DNA of 64,000 nucleotides from Mesorhizobium sp. 113-3-3. Lineage in GTDB: Bacteria > Pseudomonadota > Alphaproteobacteria > Rhizobiales > Rhizobiaceae. Where the stretch lies: assembly GCF_016756495.1 (NCBI RefSeq), contig NZ_AP023243.1, forward strand, positions 4,406,501 to 4,470,500. The letters run 5' to 3'. Below, piece by piece: positions 33,328 through 40,973 of the stretch (positions within the stretch are counted from its first letter, which is position 1; each line of letters begins with the position of its first letter). The notes beneath the pieces were generated by a model. It was not told the origin of the DNA and searched no databases. It was given only the letters and a program-made list of their open reading frames with translations. The position numbers and the translations under genes are program-made.

Positions 33328-34830
33328 ATGACAATAACGATCGACAAAAACGCCAGCTGGCGCGATATCGCGCGGGTGAGTGAGGGCGAATCCCTGGCGC
33401 TCAGCCAGGCGGCGTGGGACAGGATCGCTTTTGCGCACCAGATCGTGGCGGCGATCGTCGAAAAAGGCATCCGCGCCTATGGCGTCAACACCGGGGTCGG
33501 CGCCTTGGCAAGCAAGGTCGTGGCGCCTGCCCTGCACAAGAAACTGTCGCGAAACATCATTCGCAGTCATGCCTGCGGCGTCGGTGACCTCGTGCCGCGA
33601 CGCGGCGTGCGCGCCATCATTGCCGCTCAATTGGCGAATTTCGCGCATGGCCATTCGGGCGTGAGCCCTCAGATCGTGCGCAATCTGCTCACCTTCATCG
33701 AGCGTGACTGCGTTCCCGACGTGCCGTCCCGGGGATCGGCCGGCTATTTGACGCACAACGCGCATGTCGCGCTGGTCCTGATCGGCGAAGGCAATGCAAC
33801 CCTGGCAGGCCGTTCCATGAGCGGGCTGGAAGCGCTTGCTGAAATGGGCCTGGAACCGCTGGAGCTTGGCGCCAAGGAGGGCTTGAGCCTGGTCAACGGC
33901 ACCGCGTGCGCAACCGGCCTGACAAGCATCGCCGTGCAGCGCGCGGAGCGTTTGCTGGGATGGGCTGACGCGGCGGCGGCTTTGACGCTTGAAGCCGCGG
34001 GCGCGCAGATGCCGGCTTTTGGCGAACAAATCCTGGCTATGAGGCCCTCACCCGGCATTCAGGGCGTGGGCAGATCGCTGCGGGGCTGGCTTCATGGCAG
34101 CGAACTTATCGCGCTGGCTCACGGCAGCCGCACGCAGGACGCGCTCAGCCTTCGCGCCGTGCCGCATGTTCATGGCGCCGCCCGGGAGGTGCTGGACCGG
34201 TCCGCCGAGCTCGTCGACCGCGAACTGGCAGCCGTCACCGACAATCCCGCGGTATTCGGCACGTTGAACGATCCTCAGGTTGTTTCAGAGGCGCATGCGG
34301 TGGCGCCCGCACTCGGGCAGGCCGCCGACGGCCTGACCATCGCCCTGGCTCAGGTGGCCGGGATGAGCGAGCGTCGGATCGACCGTCTCGTCAATCCGCT
34401 TGTCAACAATCTGCCGGCCTTCCTTGCCGATGAGGACGGAGCCAATTCCGGCTTCATGATCGCCCAATACACGGCCACGTCGCTCAGCAACGTCAATCGG
34501 CGTCTGGCCGCCCCGGCGGCGACCGACGGCGGCGTCACATCCGGCCTGCAAGAGGATTTTCTTGCGCATCCGACCGTCGCCGCCAACAAGCTGCTGGCGG
34601 TCATCGACAACGCCGAATACATCCTGGCGATCGAGCTCATGGCAGCCGCGCAGGCCCATGATTTTCTGGCCGGGCGCGGGGCGCGCGCGCCTGGTACCGA
34701 CACGATCTACCGAATGGTGCGGGAAAAAATCGCCCACTATTCCGACGATCGGCCCCTGTCCCGCGACATGGAGGCCTTGCGCAACTTCATCCGCGAAATG
34801 GACGTGCCAGCCTGTCCGCGGCACAGCTAG
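33328..34830 (+). CDS. HAL/PAL-family protein lacking the MIO triad
   Basis: A 500-residue protein aligning end to end with histidine/phenylalanine ammonia-lyases: YGVNTGVG (Tyr51), LVNGTACATGL (Asn190), SLRAVPHVHG (Arg276), GFMIAQYTA and SGLQED (Glu409). However, where lyases carry Ala-Ser-Gly, which cyclises to the MIO cofactor, this one reads GSAGYLTHNAH (136-146), about three residues shorter, and no ASG occurs anywhere. The tyrosine before SLR is leucine (273). A standard ammonia-lyase reaction is therefore doubtful. The ATG follows a GGAACGGG site. It sits just after tRNA-Leu in an accessory-looking stretch. Confidence 0.85.
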   Translation: MTITIDKNASWRDIARVSEGESLALSQAAWDRIAFAHQIVAAIVEKGIRAYGVNTGVGALASKVVAPALHKKLSRNIIRSHACGVGDLVPRRGVRAIIAAQLANFAHGHSGVSPQIVRNLLTFIERDCVPDVPSRGSAGYLTHNAHVALVLIGEGNATLAGRSMSGLEALAEMGLEPLELGAKEGLSLVNGTACATGLTSIAVQRAERLLGWADAAAALTLEAAGAQMPAFGEQILAMRPSPGIQGVGRSLRGWLHGSELIALAHGSRTQDALSLRAVPHVHGAAREVLDRSAELVDRELAAVTDNPAVFGTLNDPQVVSEAHAVAPALGQAADGLTIALAQVAGMSERRIDRLVNPLVNNLPAFLADEDGANSGFMIAQYTATSLSNVNRRLAAPAATDGGVTSGLQEDFLAHPTVAANKLLAVIDNAEYILAIELMAAAQAHDFLAGRGARAPGTDTIYRMVREKIAHYSDDRPLSRDMEALRNFIREMDVPACPRHS

Positions 34831-34844
34831 AGACCAGGCCCTAA

Positions 34845-34920
34845 TCGGGTTCAGCTTCAGATGCTGGATCGGGATGATGCTCTTGGCATCGACGATGCGC
34901 CGTCGGCAATGCCGGCCAGC
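34845..34920 (-). pseudogene. Decayed copy of a Nudix gene 3' end
   Basis: These 76 bases match the last part of the Nudix gene at 36430-36506 with under ten differences. In the minus frame they still read VDAKSIIPIQHLKLNP against VDAKTIILIQHLKLNP of the intact protein. The rest of the gene is absent. The two copies are direct repeats flanking about 1.5 kb that holds only small unknown genes. Confidence 0.85.
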
Positions 34921-35066
34921 CCCGTCGCGCACCAGTATGTCGCCACCGCCGGGGATTCGGGCGCAAGGCGTATCGAGAATGGCAATTCCCATTCAATTTT
35001 TGGCAACAGTGAAACAAAGGATGCATTTCCACGTTGAGCCTCGTCAAAGCGTGGGAGTTTTTGAAA

Positions 35067-35360
35067 ATGGATCCGGCGACTGCCGCAGTAATGGTTTTGC
35101 TCCAGTGCAGCCCGGGCGAAGGTTCCGTCTGCAAACCCGTCGATATGGGCCCGGCCATGTATGCGTCGCTCGATTTATGCATGGCTTCGCTGAAGGACAG
35201 GCTGGCAAGCGCTCCGAACGGCGAAACCGTTGGCCGGTGTCGTCTCGTTGACGCGACCGTCACAGAGGGCCTACCGGTCGGCTATACAAGGGTTCTTGTG
35301 ACGCGCGGCCTCGGCGCCGATGCCAGCACCAGCAGCTACATCGTACAGCACCAGCCTTAG
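35067..35360 (+). CDS. Small protein of unknown function
   Basis: A 97-residue protein of unknown family. It has a short hydrophobic start (PATAAVMVLLQCSP), three further cysteines (VCKP, DLCMA, GRCRL) that could pair as disulfides, and ends SSYIVQHQP. It resembles small secreted rhizobial proteins, although no clean cleavage site is seen. GGGAG lies 11 bases before the ATG; a TTG start 11 codons earlier is possible. It overlaps the convergent 147 aa frame by about 100 bases. Confidence 0.6.
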   Translation: MDPATAAVMVLLQCSPGEGSVCKPVDMGPAMYASLDLCMASLKDRLASAPNGETVGRCRLVDATVTEGLPVGYTRVLVTRGLGADASTSSYIVQHQP

Positions 35361-35703
35361 TCGCCTCGTACCCGCTCGCCAAAGATGGCGTTCTTCCCTG
35401 TTTGCTAGAGCGCGTCGTGCCCATCTCATGGCTGCCCGAATGCAGCACCGGCGGCCGTTGATCGGCGCTTGGCTCTGAGCCCACCTCAATGATCCCGACC
35501 AGCGCGCGAACAAACTCAACCATATCGTTCGCCGTGATGGCTGCCCTGTCGGGATCTTGCCCGATGTGCTCGGCAGCCGCGCAACATGACAGGCGGATTC
35601 GATCGTAGTGGGAATCCCTTTCATCCTCCGGCAGCATCGCCAATTTGATGGCTCGGCGATGAATCAGCCTGAGCAATTGTTCGAGAGCGGCTCCGACACT
35701 CAT
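35260..35703 (-). CDS. Hypothetical protein, C-terminal part doubtful
   Basis: The first 75 residues look like a genuine helical protein (ALEQLLRLIHRRAIKLAMLPEDERDSHYDRIRLSCCAAAEH then DMVEFVRALVGIIEVG). From about residue 76 the composition turns arginine- and serine-rich and the frame runs into the opposite-strand gene, so a frameshift near 35480 or an artefactual tail is likely. GGAGC precedes the ATG. No family recognised. It lies between the Nudix direct repeats. Confidence 0.45.
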   Translation of the reverse strand: MSVGAALEQLLRLIHRRAIKLAMLPEDERDSHYDRIRLSCCAAAEHIGQDPDRAAITANDMVEFVRALVGIIEVGSEPSADQRPPVLHSGSHEMGTTRSSKQGRTPSLASGYEATKAGAVRCSCWCWHRRRGRASQEPLYSRPVGPL

Positions 35704-35838
35704 GCGTTTTGCTCCGCATTGGTCGAGCGTTCCGGCGCTTTAGGGCGCGTGTCAGAACGTCGATGGGAGGTATTTTCCGTCCCTGAGCCGAGGCTGCATT
35801 ATAGCCATTAATATATTGTATATTGCTAATATATGATC

Positions 35839-35865
35839 CCATGGAGGCGTCTTTGGCCTCCATGG
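35839..35865. repeat. 10-bp inverted repeat beside an AT-rich patch
   Basis: CCATGGAGGC and GCCTCCATGG pair around a 7-base loop. Just to the left (35805-35836) lies an unusually AT-rich stretch with two TAATATAT direct repeats. The pair could be a promoter with operator or a terminator between the small genes. Confidence 0.6.
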
Positions 35866-35906
35866 ATCGAAATGCCTCAGTTCGGCGCCAACGCCTGAGG
35901 CGCAGC

Positions 35907-36119
35907 CTAGCCAGGACGGCGTGAACTGAGTGATCCTGCGCGAGCTGGTTCATCGAGAGCGTTTGCTTCGGCCAATTTGGTCAGCGCTCGCTCGACCTTC
36001 TCCGCGGCAGCATCCGTGTGCTCAATATGTCGGATAATCCGCTGCGTCAGAAGCGCGAGCCTGGCAGCGCGATAGACCGCACCGCCTCTCGCGGTTTCGT
36101 GGTGAAATGTCGCGATCAT
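35907..36119 (-). CDS. Small protein of unknown function, coupled to the next upstream gene
   Basis: A 70-residue, mostly helical protein (AARLALLTQRIIRHIEHTDAAAEKVERALTKLAEANAL) with a basic tail. Its ATG shares one base with the stop of the upstream gene as TGATG, which strongly suggests translational coupling and decides the start. No known domain. The two likely form a two-gene unit of small, perhaps interacting, helical proteins inside the region bounded by Nudix repeats. Confidence 0.55.
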   Translation of the reverse strand: MIATFHHETARGGAVYRAARLALLTQRIIRHIEHTDAAAEKVERALTKLAEANALDEPARAGSLSSRRPG

Positions 36120-36340
36120 CACTGGGAACGACCCAAAACTGCTGACGGATCGATCTTTGTCAGGCGCTCCCTGGCCTCGATCACCTGCCGCTGCGCGGTC
36201 CTGATCCGGCTGCAAAGCGCAATATTGATTCCGACGCCGCAGTCCTCGTCCAACATTTCTTCCGCGCGTTCCAGAGCGAGTTCCGCTCGATTGACGCGCT
36301 GCCTGGCCTTGGCCAGTTCCATATTGAAAAGCTCAACCAT
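36119..36340 (-). CDS. Small coiled-coil protein of unknown function
   Basis: A 73-residue charged helical protein with heptad-like spacing (ELAKARQRVNRAELALERAEEML and IRTAQRQVIEARERLTKI), suggesting a coiled coil. GGAAGCGGAACG precedes the ATG, a good ribosome site. It ends in TGATG overlap with the following small gene. I recognise no family. Lies about 80 bases from the Nudix stop and is transcribed in the same direction, so it could be read through from the Nudix promoter. Confidence 0.6.
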   Translation of the reverse strand: MVELFNMELAKARQRVNRAELALERAEEMLDEDCGVGINIALCSRIRTAQRQVIEARERLTKIDPSAVLGRSQ

Positions 36341-36418
36341 CGTTCCGCTTCCGTTGCGGTCCCTTCGAGGGTTAACCGCCGCTGATCGCTTTGGTTCCCC
36401 TGGTCCGGGAAGGTCGCG

Positions 36419-36997
36419 TCAAACGGGCATCGGGTTCAGCTTCAGATGCTGGATCAGGATGATGGTCTTCGCATCGACAATCCGGCCGTCGGCGATGCCG
36501 GCCAGCGCTTCGTCGAGCGGCATTTCCAGGACCTCGATGTCCTCGCCCTCTTCCGGTGCGCCGCCGCCGGCCGAGATGCGGTCGGCGGGCGAATACCGGG
36601 CAATGAAGAACCACAGCCGTTCGGTGACGCTGCCCGGACTCATGTAAGGCGAAAACAGCCGCTCAATCTTGTTCAGCCGGTAGCCGAGTTCCTCCTCGGC
36701 TTCCTTGCGGATGGCGGTCTCCGGATCGTTTTCGTCGAGCAGCCCGGCACAGGCCTCGATCAGCGGCTCGCGGTGGCCGGTGACATAGGCAGGATAGCGG
36801 AACTGGCGCACCAGAAGCACCGTCGAACGCTGGGGGTCGTAGGGCAGGATCACCGCTCCGTCGCCGCGATCATAGGTCTGGCGGATCTGCGTCTCCCACT
36901 GGCCGTCGCGCCGGCGATAGTCGAGCACGGTCTTTTTCAGCACCGCCCAGTCGTCGGAAAGAACCTCTTCCGAACGGATACGAATACGATCTTCCAT
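36419..36997 (-). CDS. Nudix hydrolase, NudK/ADP-sugar pyrophosphatase type
   Basis: A 192-residue nucleoside-diphosphate-sugar pyrophosphatase of the TIGR00052 group. The Nudix box GLLDENDPETAIRKEAEEELGY spans residues 85-106 and is intact except that the first Glu of Gx5E is Asp, a conservative change. The upstream VLLVRQFRYPAY and downstream FSPYMSPGSVTERLWFF blocks are typical of the subfamily. The ATG at 36997 is favoured over a longer frame. A 77-base part of its 3' end is duplicated at 34845-34920. Confidence 0.93.
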   Translation of the reverse strand: MEDRIRIRSEEVLSDDWAVLKKTVLDYRRRDGQWETQIRQTYDRGDGAVILPYDPQRSTVLLVRQFRYPAYVTGHREPLIEACAGLLDENDPETAIRKEAEEELGYRLNKIERLFSPYMSPGSVTERLWFFIARYSPADRISAGGGAPEEGEDIEVLEMPLDEALAGIADGRIVDAKTIILIQHLKLNPMPV

Positions 36998-37152
36998 TGG
37001 ACACCTCGATATTTGCCGCCGGGGCAGGCGTAGCCGCGAACCGGCGCTGGCGCAATTGGGGAAGCGATTGGTCCAGCGTTTCACTCTCTCGTGTGTGGTA
37101 TGCAAGATATCCGTCGCCTAGATAACGCGTTCCCTCTCCCGGAGCCCTGTTC

Positions 37153-38187
37153 ATGACTGCATCGCTTTTCCAGCCGATCACCCTCAACGGCCTCACCTTC
37201 CCCAACCGCATCGCCGTGGCGCCGATGTGCCAGTATTCCGCCGAGGACGGCTCGGCCAGCGACTGGCATCTTTACCACTGGATGAACCTTGCCATGTCCG
37301 GCGCCGGCATGGTCACGGTGGAGATGACCGATGTAGAGCGGCGCGGGCGCATCACCCATGGTTGCCTCGGGCTTTACTCCGACGACAACGAAGCCGCTGC
37401 GCGCCGCACACTGGATGCGGCACGGCGCGTCGCCGCGCCGGGCACGAAATTCGGCACGCAGCTGGCGCATGCCGGCCGCAAGGCCTCGAACCGCAAGCCC
37501 TGGGAGGGCGGCGGGCCGCTGCAGCCGAACGAAGACCCCTGGCAGACCGTCTCGGCCTCGGCCATCGCCTACGACACCGGCTGGAACGTGCCGCACGCGC
37601 TTGATGAGCAAGAGATCCTGCAGCTCATCGAGCGGTTCGTCGAAGCCGCCAGGCGGGCCGAACGCGCCGGCTTCGACTTCATCGAACTGCACGCGGCACA
37701 TGGCTACCTGATCTTCCAGTTCCTGTCGCCGCTGTCCAACCAGCGCACGGACCGCTGGGGCGGCTCGCTGGAAAACCGGATGCGTCTTGTCGTCGAAGTC
37801 GCCAGGGCCGTGAAGAAGGCGGCGCCGAAGCTGATGCTCGGCACGCGACTGTCGGTGAAAGACTGGGTCGATGGCGGCTTCGACGTCGAGGACGCGATCG
37901 AGGTGGCGAAGGCCCTGAAGGCCGAGGGCGTCGCCTATCTCTGCTGCTCCAGCGGCGGCAATTCTCCGCTGCAGAAATTGCCCACCGGTCCCGGCTATCA
38001 GGTGCATCTGGCGGAAGCCGTGCGCAAGGGCGCCGACATCCCGACCCGCGCGGTCGGCCTGATCGACGATCCCCAGCAGGCCGAGGCTGTCATCGCCGAG
38101 GGCCGCGCCGACATGGTGGCGCTGGCCCGCGCCTTCCTCGCAGATCCGCGCTGGGGCTGGCGCGCGGCCGCCACATTCAAGGAATAG
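37153..38187 (+). CDS. NADH:flavin oxidoreductase, YqjM-like old yellow enzyme
   Basis: An FMN-dependent ene-reductase of the YqjM class. PMCQYSAEDG carries the regulatory Cys26, LAHAGRKA and the substrate His pair are in place, and the barrel continues through GGSLENRMRL to RADMVALARAFLADPRW. The 344 aa frame stops at TAG, but the same frame continues open for 22 more codons (see next entry). Related proteins usually extend past this point, so the gene may carry a nonsense mutation. Divergent from the Nudix gene. Confidence 0.9.
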   Translation: MTASLFQPITLNGLTFPNRIAVAPMCQYSAEDGSASDWHLYHWMNLAMSGAGMVTVEMTDVERRGRITHGCLGLYSDDNEAAARRTLDAARRVAAPGTKFGTQLAHAGRKASNRKPWEGGGPLQPNEDPWQTVSASAIAYDTGWNVPHALDEQEILQLIERFVEAARRAERAGFDFIELHAAHGYLIFQFLSPLSNQRTDRWGGSLENRMRLVVEVARAVKKAAPKLMLGTRLSVKDWVDGGFDVEDAIEVAKALKAEGVAYLCCSSGGNSPLQKLPTGPGYQVHLAEAVRKGADIPTRAVGLIDDPQQAEAVIAEGRADMVALARAFLADPRWGWRAAATFKE

Positions 38188-38256
38188 ATCCATCCGGCGC
38201 CTCAGCTCGCCCGCTCGGTGACGACCATGGAGCACTGGATGAAGGCGGCGGGCTGA
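38188..38256 (+). other. In-frame continuation of the OYE gene behind an amber codon
   Basis: Reading on from the TAG gives IHPAPQLARSVTTMEHWM then KAAG and a TGA stop, with codon choice like the gene itself. This looks like the natural C terminus of a YqjM-type enzyme. It suggests either a recent nonsense mutation, a sequencing error or rare readthrough. Confidence 0.55.
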
Positions 38257-38388
38257 ACCGGCCATTCTTTTGATATCGGGGCCTCCCGATGCAGCCTAGC
38301 CGATTTGCAGACGCCCGCTTCAATTCTGGCCGCAAACTGTTAGGCTGGGTAAGGCTGCGGCGGGCGCGGCCGGGCTTGGGAGGAGATC

Positions 38389-38706
38389 ATGTCGTTCAGG
38401 GCATTCTTGCCGGCTGCAATGCTTGTGGCCGTCGCCGGCCTTTGGCTCGGCGCATCGACGCCGAGCGTCGCGCAATATTGCGAGGGGACGGTGCACGGCC
38501 TGTCCGGCCGCTACAATCTGGCGACCGGCAGCGGCTTTCTCGCCGTGCGGACACGGCCGAACTCGTCATCGCGGATGATCGGCCAGCTGTTCAATGGCGA
38601 CCATGTCGAGATTTTCGACCGGCGCGGCAACTGGTATCAGGTCGAAATCGGCGGCACGACCGGCTGGGCGAACGCACGCTGGCTGCGCAACGACTGCGGC
38701 TACTGA
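38389..38706 (+). CDS. Secreted SH3-domain protein
   Basis: A 105-residue exported protein: signal peptide (AFLPAAMLVAVAGLWLGASTPSVA, cleaved near residue 28) followed by one bacterial SH3 module, LAVRTRPNSSSRMIGQLFNGDHVEIFDRRGNWYQVEIGGTTGWANARWL. Two cysteines (Cys31 and Cys103) frame the domain and could form a disulfide. Such modules bind cell-wall or protein ligands in the periplasm. No enzyme is fused. It stands alone downstream of the OYE gene. Confidence 0.88.
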   Translation: MSFRAFLPAAMLVAVAGLWLGASTPSVAQYCEGTVHGLSGRYNLATGSGFLAVRTRPNSSSRMIGQLFNGDHVEIFDRRGNWYQVEIGGTTGWANARWLRNDCGY

Positions 38707-38813
38707 GACGCAGATGCGTGTCGTCCAAAAGCACGTCGCAAAACGCGACGCGACTATTGGGCGCACGTTCCGGGCCACTTTTGCAACCAAATTGGCTGCT
38801 TTGCGTTGCGGCC

Positions 38814-39092
38814 ATGATGGACAACAAACCTTTTGAAACGCCGGTGGTGGTCGAACTCGGTCATGTCGGCAAATATCGCCATATCCGCAGCACCCAGGAA
38901 GCGGCGGAGTGCCTCATGACGGTGTGGCCGCTCAATCGCGGCCCGCGTCATCGTGATGCCCTCGACACTTGCCTCAAAGTGCTGGAAGGTTATCGTTCGA
39001 CAGCGGAAGCGCGACGGGCATTGATCGAGGCTGCCAGGGAATCGGAAGTTCTGGTGCCCGACGACAGGCTTTCCGACGACCGGCTGCATTGA
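38814..39092 (+). CDS. DUF982 domain protein
   Basis: A 92-residue protein of the rhizobial DUF982 family: FETPVVVELGHVGKYRHIRSTQEAAECLMTVWP, then HRDALDTCLKVLEGYRSTAEARRALIEAARE. These are small proteins, often in many copies per rhizobial genome and of unknown role. A second ATG follows directly (38817), and the ribosome site is weak. The neighbouring genes are also small hypothetical proteins. Confidence 0.85.
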   Translation: MMDNKPFETPVVVELGHVGKYRHIRSTQEAAECLMTVWPLNRGPRHRDALDTCLKVLEGYRSTAEARRALIEAARESEVLVPDDRLSDDRLH

Positions 39093-39121
39093 GCAGGCGG
39101 ACCTTTCAACCGGAGGTTTTG

Positions 39122-39361
39122 ATGGCGAAGCTGACTTACAAGATCGTCGAGCATGACGGCGGCTGGGCCTATAAGGTCGGTTCGACCTTCTCGGAGACAT
39201 TTCCCACCCATCAGGATGCGTTGCGTGCCGCCGAGATCGCCTCGGCCGAGCAGCAGGTGGCAGGCGCAACGGACGGCATCCAATATGAGGATGCAGACGG
39301 CAAATGGCACGAGGAACTGGCCGATGGCCGCGATCGGCCGCAGACCGAAGTTTCCGACTAG
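39122..39361 (+). CDS. DUF2188-like small protein
   Basis: A 79-residue protein with an AKLTYKIVEHDGGWAYKVGSTFSETFPTHQDALRAAEIAS segment that fits the DUF2188 pattern (a two-strand, helix unit) and an acidic tail. GGAGG lies 7 bases before the ATG, which sets the start well inside the longer frame. It follows the DUF982 gene by 29 bases, so they may be one transcript. Function unknown. Confidence 0.75.
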   Translation: MAKLTYKIVEHDGGWAYKVGSTFSETFPTHQDALRAAEIASAEQQVAGATDGIQYEDADGKWHEELADGRDRPQTEVSD

Positions 39362-39465
39362 CCAGACTTTCCGCAGAGAAACTTGCAAGCAGGAAGAGGC
39401 ACGGCGCCGACCGTGGACGTCAGGAGAGACGACGCCCCTATGGTCGGCGGCTGCCCGCGGCTGAA

Positions 39466-39750
39466 CTATTTGCCGCAGTATTGGTCGTTCACGTTGCCCT
39501 GGGCATTCGCATCAGGACCGGCGGTGCTGTAGGCACACGGGCCGGACGCGCCTGAATTGCCAAGGCTGTCCAGCCCAGAGCGGTCGCCGTTGATGCTTCC
39601 GGTCGTGTTGTGGTCGACGCCCGAGGACTGTTCGTTGCCGAACGGCCACCAGTTGTTATGGTTGGAATATGCACCGTCGGACGATTGCGCCATCGCCGAT
39701 GTGGCGAGGCCGATCGTCAGAACCGATGCTGCGAGAAATTTCCTGTACAT
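39466..39750 (-). CDS. Small secreted Asn/Gly/Ser-rich protein
   Basis: A 94-residue exported protein with a signal peptide (KFLAASVLTIGLATSAMA) and a low-complexity mature part rich in Asn, Gly, Ser and Asp (GVDHNTTGSINGDRSGLDSLGNSG) plus two cysteines near the end. Similar short secreted proteins occur in rhizobia but I know no function. It stands alone between a plus-strand and a minus-strand gene. Confidence 0.75.
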   Translation of the reverse strand: MYRKFLAASVLTIGLATSAMAQSSDGAYSNHNNWWPFGNEQSSGVDHNTTGSINGDRSGLDSLGNSGASGPCAYSTAGPDANAQGNVNDQYCGK

Positions 39751-39804
39751 TGCATTACTCCGTGTCTTGGTCGCCTTGGGTGCGACACGGGGTAAACCCG
39801 GCAG

Positions 39805-40809
39805 TCAGCCGGTTGGTTCATTGAAATTGTCGTGAGGCAGCGGTGATGGAAACGCGCGGGCAGCAATGCGCTCGATGAAGCCAACCACCCGCTTGGGCTC
39901 GACGAACTGCGGCATATGGCCGACGCCGTCGAAGGATTCGAAATCGAGCCCCGCGATCTTGCCTAGCATCGGCTCGCCATGGATGCGGATGTCGATGACG
40001 CGGTCGGCGGTGCCGAAAAGGATGCCGGCTGGAATGACAATCTCGTTGTAGCGCAGTTCGACGCGGCCGAGGTCCTGTTCGACGGCCACGACATCGGCGG
40101 ATGTCGCCTGGAAATGCGCCGGCCGCAACCCCAGCCAGCCGCCGCCCCCGACCATATAGTCCGTCGGAAAAGCCTGCGGCGCGAAGATGAATTCCATTGT
40201 CGGCCGCGCATAGTGCAGGCTGAGCGGTATCGCCACCGTATAGGCCACGATCCAGCGCTTCAGGCGCGAGGGGATGTAGAGCAGGTCAAACCGCTGGCGC
40301 GCCCGGTTTTCCAGATGCGTCAGCGGCGCCAGCAAGGCGATGCCCGAAATCGCCTCGGGATGCTCCACGGCCAGGGTCAGCGTGATGGCGCCACCCAGCG
40401 AGTGGCCCACCACCAGCGGCCTTTCCAGCCCCAGCTTTTCGATGAAGCGGCGCACCAGGGCCGCCTGTTCAGGCAAGCGGCCGGTGGCCCCGTTGGCGCG
40501 CGTCGAATAGCCTGATCCCGGGCGATCGAGCGCTATCAGCCGATAGCCCTGGCCGAAATGTCCGAACAGCGTGTGCCGGAAGTGGTGGAGTTGCGCGCCA
40601 AGCCCGTGCAGGAACACGATCGGCCGCCCCTCGCCCACATCGACATAGTGGATGCGGTTGCCGTCGATCTCGACGAATTTTCCGACCGGCGGCACCAGTC
40701 TTTGCGCCTTCGCCGCGATCCACAGCGTCGCCAGCACCATGCAGGCGATCCCCAGGACCGCCAGCAGCAACAGCAGGGCCAGCAGCCATGACAGGATCGA
40801 TATCAGCAT
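39805..40809 (-). CDS. Membrane-anchored alpha/beta hydrolase
   Basis: A 334-residue alpha/beta hydrolase with one N-terminal membrane segment (LISILSWLLALLLLLAVLGIACMVLATLWI). HGLGAQLHHFRHTL forms the oxyanion site, GHSLGG is the nucleophile elbow (Ser near 137), Asp is in FGTADRVID and His in GVGHMPQF. Relatives include lipases and haloperoxidase-like hydrolases. The catalytic domain side of the membrane is not determined by sequence alone. Divergent from the CinA-type gene. Confidence 0.9.
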   Translation of the reverse strand: MLISILSWLLALLLLLAVLGIACMVLATLWIAAKAQRLVPPVGKFVEIDGNRIHYVDVGEGRPIVFLHGLGAQLHHFRHTLFGHFGQGYRLIALDRPGSGYSTRANGATGRLPEQAALVRRFIEKLGLERPLVVGHSLGGAITLTLAVEHPEAISGIALLAPLTHLENRARQRFDLLYIPSRLKRWIVAYTVAIPLSLHYARPTMEFIFAPQAFPTDYMVGGGGWLGLRPAHFQATSADVVAVEQDLGRVELRYNEIVIPAGILFGTADRVIDIRIHGEPMLGKIAGLDFESFDGVGHMPQFVEPKRVVGFIERIAARAFPSPLPHDNFNEPTG

Positions 40810-40973
40810 TGTTCACTCGGATCAGAACCGGTTCGAGCTTACCCACATCCGGTTGCGCTGCAACCGCGCATCGAAACGGACGCGTCCAGGCATGGATTGT
40901 TCACCACCGAGGTGGCATTGCCGATAGCCACGCGCCGCGCTATTTCAGGCGACCCGTCCTGCCGGAGCCCTCC

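Noticed and set aside
35621..35953. 110-codon minus-strand frame overlapping the 35260-35703 gene
   Set aside because: Arginine-rich composition, overlap with a better frame and the AT-rich hairpin region within it.
40788..40973. N-terminal extension of the CinA-type protein
   Set aside because: The 62 extra codons do not resemble the family and overlap the divergent hydrolase start. The ATG with CGGAG upstream fits better.
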